A stretch of 24,555 bases of DNA from CAYNWH01 sp964400885 (GTDB taxonomy: Bacteria; Patescibacteriota; Patescibacteriia; CAIXNZ01). Positions 21,347 through 24,555 of the stretch are shown here, piece by piece (positions within the stretch are counted from its first letter, which is position 1; each line of letters begins with the position of its first letter). Below the pieces are notes generated by a model that worked only from the letters and a program-made list of their open reading frames with translations, ran no database searches and was not told where the DNA came from. Location of the stretch: positions 1 through 24,555 of the forward strand of contig CAYNWH010000015.1 in assembly GCA_964400885.1 (NCBI GenBank), given 5' to 3'. Made by a program: the position numbers and the translations under genes.

Positions 21347-24300
21347 TTAATAAGTAAGAAGACGGCCGACTTCTAATTGCGGCCAATTATCACCTGTTTC
21401 ATAAAAAAAATCAGGAGAAACATTAGTAATAACAAATTTATCTAAAAACAAATCAGCTTTAAATATTTCCGGAGTTATTAGATGTTTAACTCCGTTTTCA
21501 ATATAATAACGATCTGAAGAATTTTGATATTGAATAACAGTTGCATTAGGATGCTTAATCTCTGTAATTTTATCTCCAACTGTATAATCAATAAAGAAAG
21601 GATCAGATATATCAATTACTAATTTAGCCCAATTAGAGCCGTAAAGTTCAGCGGCTATTTCTGGCGATGGTATTTCTCTCAAGATTGAATCTGGCTCAAC
21701 AGCATAGACTTGAGGCATTGTATAGGTTTTAACTAAAGCTGAACCAGGCCTGACAGTTATATTATCGCCTAATGGAAGCTGAGAAATAATTTCCGGTTCA
21801 ATTATTTTAATATTTTTAAAATCAGAATACCAGGTAAAATAGGTGGGCTCATTAGGAAATGGATGCCGTAAAAAGTCACAGCCACTAACAAAGTAGACAG
21901 TTGTAATATCAGAAACTTTGATTAAATCACCGGCATTAATGCCTGTTGGCAAATTTGCAGTTTCCGGCGGTAAACACTTTTCTGGCTGACCAGGCTGCAC
22001 TTGAACTTCTTCAAGAATAATTTCAGCTGTATATAATTTAGAAGTATTATTATTAGCATCCCGAAAATAAGCATAAACAGTTTTATTGTCTAAATCAGAT
22101 GTTAATTGCCAGGCCCTTTCATTCGTCAAAGGTTCCCAGTCAGCACCAATAAAATTAGGATCATTAGAAATAAGCATGTCTTGAGCGCTTTGGCTGGCAA
22201 TATTTAAAGTAACATTAGGGTTATCAGTAGTTGCGGCGCCATTATTAATCTGAAAAGTAACATCTTCAGTAAAACCAGAGACTCCAGGATTACTGCCCCC
22301 GCCCAAACTAGAGGTCACTTCAAATGTTTTAGTTGAATAACCGCCAGTATAATTAAAGGTAATCTGGCCTGTACCGTCTGAAGTATAATCGCTGTCAACT
22401 ACACCGTTTACTTTCAAATAATAATGAGTGTTGGGGTTTAAATCATTTATAACATGATTAGCAGTTAAAGCTCCTGGCACCCCATTTTCTGTCCATTTTT
22501 TATAATAAGTACCGCTCGTATTCCAAGTATTAATATTGACATCAACATAGCCGGCTGAAGGCGTAATACTCATGTCAGCAATATTATTAACTGTAGTTAT
22601 GCCACTTAAGCCGGTCAAGCTGACTGTTGTTGTCCCAGCAGCATCAATTCTAGAATTATAGCCAATAAAAGGCTTGTCAAAGCTATCTAAAGTCAAATCT
22701 GTTGAACCAGTACCATCTAAAACCAGACTGGCAGTCTTCGGATCAAGAGGGTCAGATTGAGTAGCTGAAAGTATATTAATATTAGAATCAGTGACATCCT
22801 TAACAATAGGCGTAGTCGTATAAGTATAATTCAAATCAACATAAGTAGGATCAGCTGAAGTTTCAGTTCTCCAATAAGGATTATCATTAAAAGTATCTGT
22901 ATACATTTTTACAGCAAGATTATACCAATTCCAATAATAATCCATGGGCCAATTCAAAGCGGCAAAAGTCTTAGCTTGTTTTATATAGCTTGTTGTCCAG
23001 GCAAAAGTCGTATTATCAGAGACATCCAGATGAACGCCATAAGGACCAGTGGAATGTCTATTGCTAATTCTTTCTAAGCCTATGGTAGCTGGCGTGCCAG
23101 AAGGCACAAAAGGAGGCGGATCAGGGTTCATATCATACCAAAAATCTAAAGCCGCGCTATTTAAATTTGCTAAGGGATAATCTGGCAACTGTTCTATGGC
23201 TGCCATAATCCACACATCGCATTGAAGTTCTGAATTTGAACTTGGAGCAGTTAAAACAAGGGAACGAGAATCATTATCAGCAGACTGGCCATGGACTGGC
23301 AAGGCTGGATTTAAATAATATCTAGTAGTCTGATTGCCAGTAGCATCAACAAAATATCTATAATCCTTTTTTTCTGTATTATTATTAGCATCAGTAACTG
23401 TCATAATCAGAGAATATGTACCTGACTGGCTTACATCAAAAGAACCCGTCACATTATTGCCAATCTGGCCAGAGCTAACAGTTTCAGCCGGACTAGTTGC
23501 TATGGTATAAGTACAAGCTGGACAAGCTACATGTGAAAAATCATAAAGATCAATATCAAAATTCACTGTATCATTCAAATTATATAACCGGCTTGGAGCA
23601 GTTTCATTAAAAACACTCATATATCCATAACCATTATCAGTAAAAGTATTATTATTAATAGTGCCGGGCGAGCCAGAAAACTGAAACGCGTATGTATTTT
23701 TAGTAAAAGTATTATTAGTAATAGTTGATGAAGTTAAAACAGATGTAACAATAGGATAAGAGCCAGCATCTATTGTATTGCCATCAATATTTATATTAGA
23801 AGAAGAAACAAAATACATACTATATTGATCGGCATTGGTTATAGTATTACCACTAATAGTCCCGCTTGTAATATCTCTAAAATAAATTGCCCAGCGATTT
23901 TTGTCAAAATCATTATTAAGCACATTAATATTGGATGAAGGAGCGCCATCAACCTCTACTGCGCTTTTCCAGCCTTGGATAGTTAAATTTTGGATAGTAA
24001 CATCTCCATGATCAAGCACATAAATACCAGAGCCTACAGTCCTAGTATTCTGTAAAATCCTTGTTATTGAATGGCCATTTCCATCAATGGTAATATTATC
24101 AGCCCCGACAAGCAAAGCATTCACACTACTGCAGTTCAAATCAGCTGGCAAAGTATAATCTGAAGTGACTGTGTCACCGCAATTACATACTGTTGCCCCG
24201 CCGCAAGTTGCAGCTTCAGCCTTTCTTCCCAAGAAACTATTTACAACTAAAAATGTTAAACTAACTGCCAAACATAAACCAATAAAAATAATGCTGGATT

Positions 24301-24382
24301 GTTTGAGATTTCCAGAAATTAAAGTTTTACTAAATCCTAATTCCTTTGAATTTTTTAAAATTTGTTTTTTTGCCTTTTTCAT
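21347..24382 (-). CDS. Secreted right-handed beta-helix surface protein with C-terminal repeats
   Basis: A 1011-aa exported protein. A basic N-terminus precedes a hydrophobic segment (about 30-50) and a likely cleavage site after AEA (about 55-58). Residues about 66-250 form a right-handed parallel beta-helix of PbH1/NosD type: repeated short strands such as NITIDGNGH, VTIQNLTIQG, SNINVLNNDF, GTISGNTITN and SNINIDGNTI. Residues about 290-346 resemble a PKD/Ig-like domain ending TVTDANNNTEKKDY. Several Ser/Thr-rich beta domains follow to about 795. From about 798 to the end, three degenerate repeats of roughly 55-60 residues occur. Cysteines near 60-84 may form disulfides. It is likely cell-surface anchored and may bind or cut polysaccharide, but no catalytic residues can be assigned. 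It is a Sec client by its signal sequence. Confidence 0.87.
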   Translation of the reverse strand: MKKAKKQILKNSKELGFSKTLISGNLKQSSIIFIGLCLAVSLTFLVVNSFLGRKAEAATCGGATVCNCGDTVTSDYTLPADLNCSSVNALLVGADNITIDGNGHSITRILQNTRTVGSGIYVLDHGDVTIQNLTIQGWKSAVEVDGAPSSNINVLNNDFDKNRWAIYFRDITSGTISGNTITNADQYSMYFVSSSNINIDGNTIDAGSYPIVTSVLTSSTITNNTFTKNTYAFQFSGSPGTINNNTFTDNGYGYMSVFNETAPSRLYNLNDTVNFDIDLYDFSHVACPACTYTIATSPAETVSSGQIGNNVTGSFDVSQSGTYSLIMTVTDANNNTEKKDYRYFVDATGNQTTRYYLNPALPVHGQSADNDSRSLVLTAPSSNSELQCDVWIMAAIEQLPDYPLANLNSAALDFWYDMNPDPPPFVPSGTPATIGLERISNRHSTGPYGVHLDVSDNTTFAWTTSYIKQAKTFAALNWPMDYYWNWYNLAVKMYTDTFNDNPYWRTETSADPTYVDLNYTYTTTPIVKDVTDSNINILSATQSDPLDPKTASLVLDGTGSTDLTLDSFDKPFIGYNSRIDAAGTTTVSLTGLSGITTVNNIADMSITPSAGYVDVNINTWNTSGTYYKKWTENGVPGALTANHVINDLNPNTHYYLKVNGVVDSDYTSDGTGQITFNYTGGYSTKTFEVTSSLGGGSNPGVSGFTEDVTFQINNGAATTDNPNVTLNIASQSAQDMLISNDPNFIGADWEPLTNERAWQLTSDLDNKTVYAYFRDANNNTSKLYTAEIILEEVQVQPGQPEKCLPPETANLPTGINAGDLIKVSDITTVYFVSGCDFLRHPFPNEPTYFTWYSDFKNIKIIEPEIISQLPLGDNITVRPGSALVKTYTMPQVYAVEPDSILREIPSPEIAAELYGSNWAKLVIDISDPFFIDYTVGDKITEIKHPNATVIQYQNSSDRYYIENGVKHLITPEIFKADLFLDKFVITNVSPDFFYETGDNWPQLEVGRLLTY

Positions 24383-24399
24383 AATGATATTTTATTTTA

Positions 24400-24405
24400 A
24401 TTATA
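24400..24405 (-). promoter_or_regulatory. Possible -10 box of the beta-helix gene
   Basis: A perfect TATAAT on the minus strand in the context AGGTATAATTAAA, placing transcription start about 11 bases before the ATG at 24382. No good -35 is seen at normal spacing. The leader is very short and has no Shine-Dalgarno sequence. Confidence 0.4.
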
Positions 24406-24555
24406 CCTGATGTTAATCATGTCATATTCTTCAAACTATAAAAATTACAGAAATCTAATCTGAAAATTATCACAAATTACTACTCTGAGATTTTCTTAAA
24501 CCCACATCCAGATTTACAATTTTTTCTTTTTGCACCAGGTCAACCGGCTTGATTT
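24406..24555. other. Right edge of window, no gene assigned
   Basis: The last 150 bases hold no frame that I can assign. On the minus strand one frame from the window edge reads through to a TGA at about 24450 and another holds a short Cys-containing stretch ending in TAG at 24480. Either could be the 3' end of a gene lying outside the window, but both are too short to identify. Confidence 0.4.

Noticed and set aside
24480..24555. A minus-strand frame with a TGA followed by a Cys/Lys-rich stretch, hinting at UGA read as glycine as in some Patescibacteria.
   Set aside because: TGA acts as a true stop in this window (for example secD and the rubredoxin-FTR gene in ATGA overlaps), and the fragment is too short to be judged.

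Overview
The window is A+T-rich, densely coded bacterial DNA, very probably from the Candidate Phyla Radiation (Patescibacteria, Parcubacteria-like), using the standard code: TGA ends several genes, including at ATGA overlaps. The lineage is inferred from gene content: a shortened RsmI, transketolase split into two genes, a VirD4/TraG-like ATPase next to a one-helix membrane protein, a sigma-region-4 plus HARE-HTH protein, a SecD carrying parvulin-like domains, and a surface beta-helix protein with C-terminal repeats of a kind I associate with this group. Most starts lack a clear Shine-Dalgarno sequence, and several gaps hold short A+T-rich word repeats. All genes are on the minus strand except one plus-strand Nudix-like gene.

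Layout, left to right (so 3' to 5' for minus-strand genes). 1-860: rsmI, ending in a nested palindromic repeat. 899-1066: a 33-codon Cys-rich mini-gene with its own promoter and terminator. 1097-6616: an eight-gene carbon-metabolism operon, transcribed rpiB > rpe > 70-aa helical protein > rubredoxin-FTR fusion > tktN > tktC > DUF2090 aldolase-like > PfkB kinase. 6714-10415: a membrane protein and its ATPase. 10463-11702: the sigma4/HARE-HTH regulator with a near-consensus promoter and terminator. 11820-12250: an 80-aa orphan gene with near-consensus promoter, full Shine-Dalgarno and a three-tier hairpin terminator. 12267-15589: secD-secF. 15533-17675: alpha/beta hydrolase > membrane GAF-like protein > flavodoxin-like oxidoreductase. 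17759-20488: secA. 20697-21326: the Nudix-like gene. 21347-24405: a 1011-aa secreted beta-helix protein.

The most interesting unit is the eight-gene operon. It joins the non-oxidative pentose phosphate enzymes to an Fe-S/disulfide redox protein and to a kinase and aldolase-like pair that resembles a split IolC. I propose a redox-linked sugar-phosphate route, perhaps one that supplies a kinase/aldolase step where classical phosphofructokinase is absent. SecA, SecD and SecF form an export module whose SecD carries its own foldase-like domains, and the beta-helix surface protein is a plausible client.
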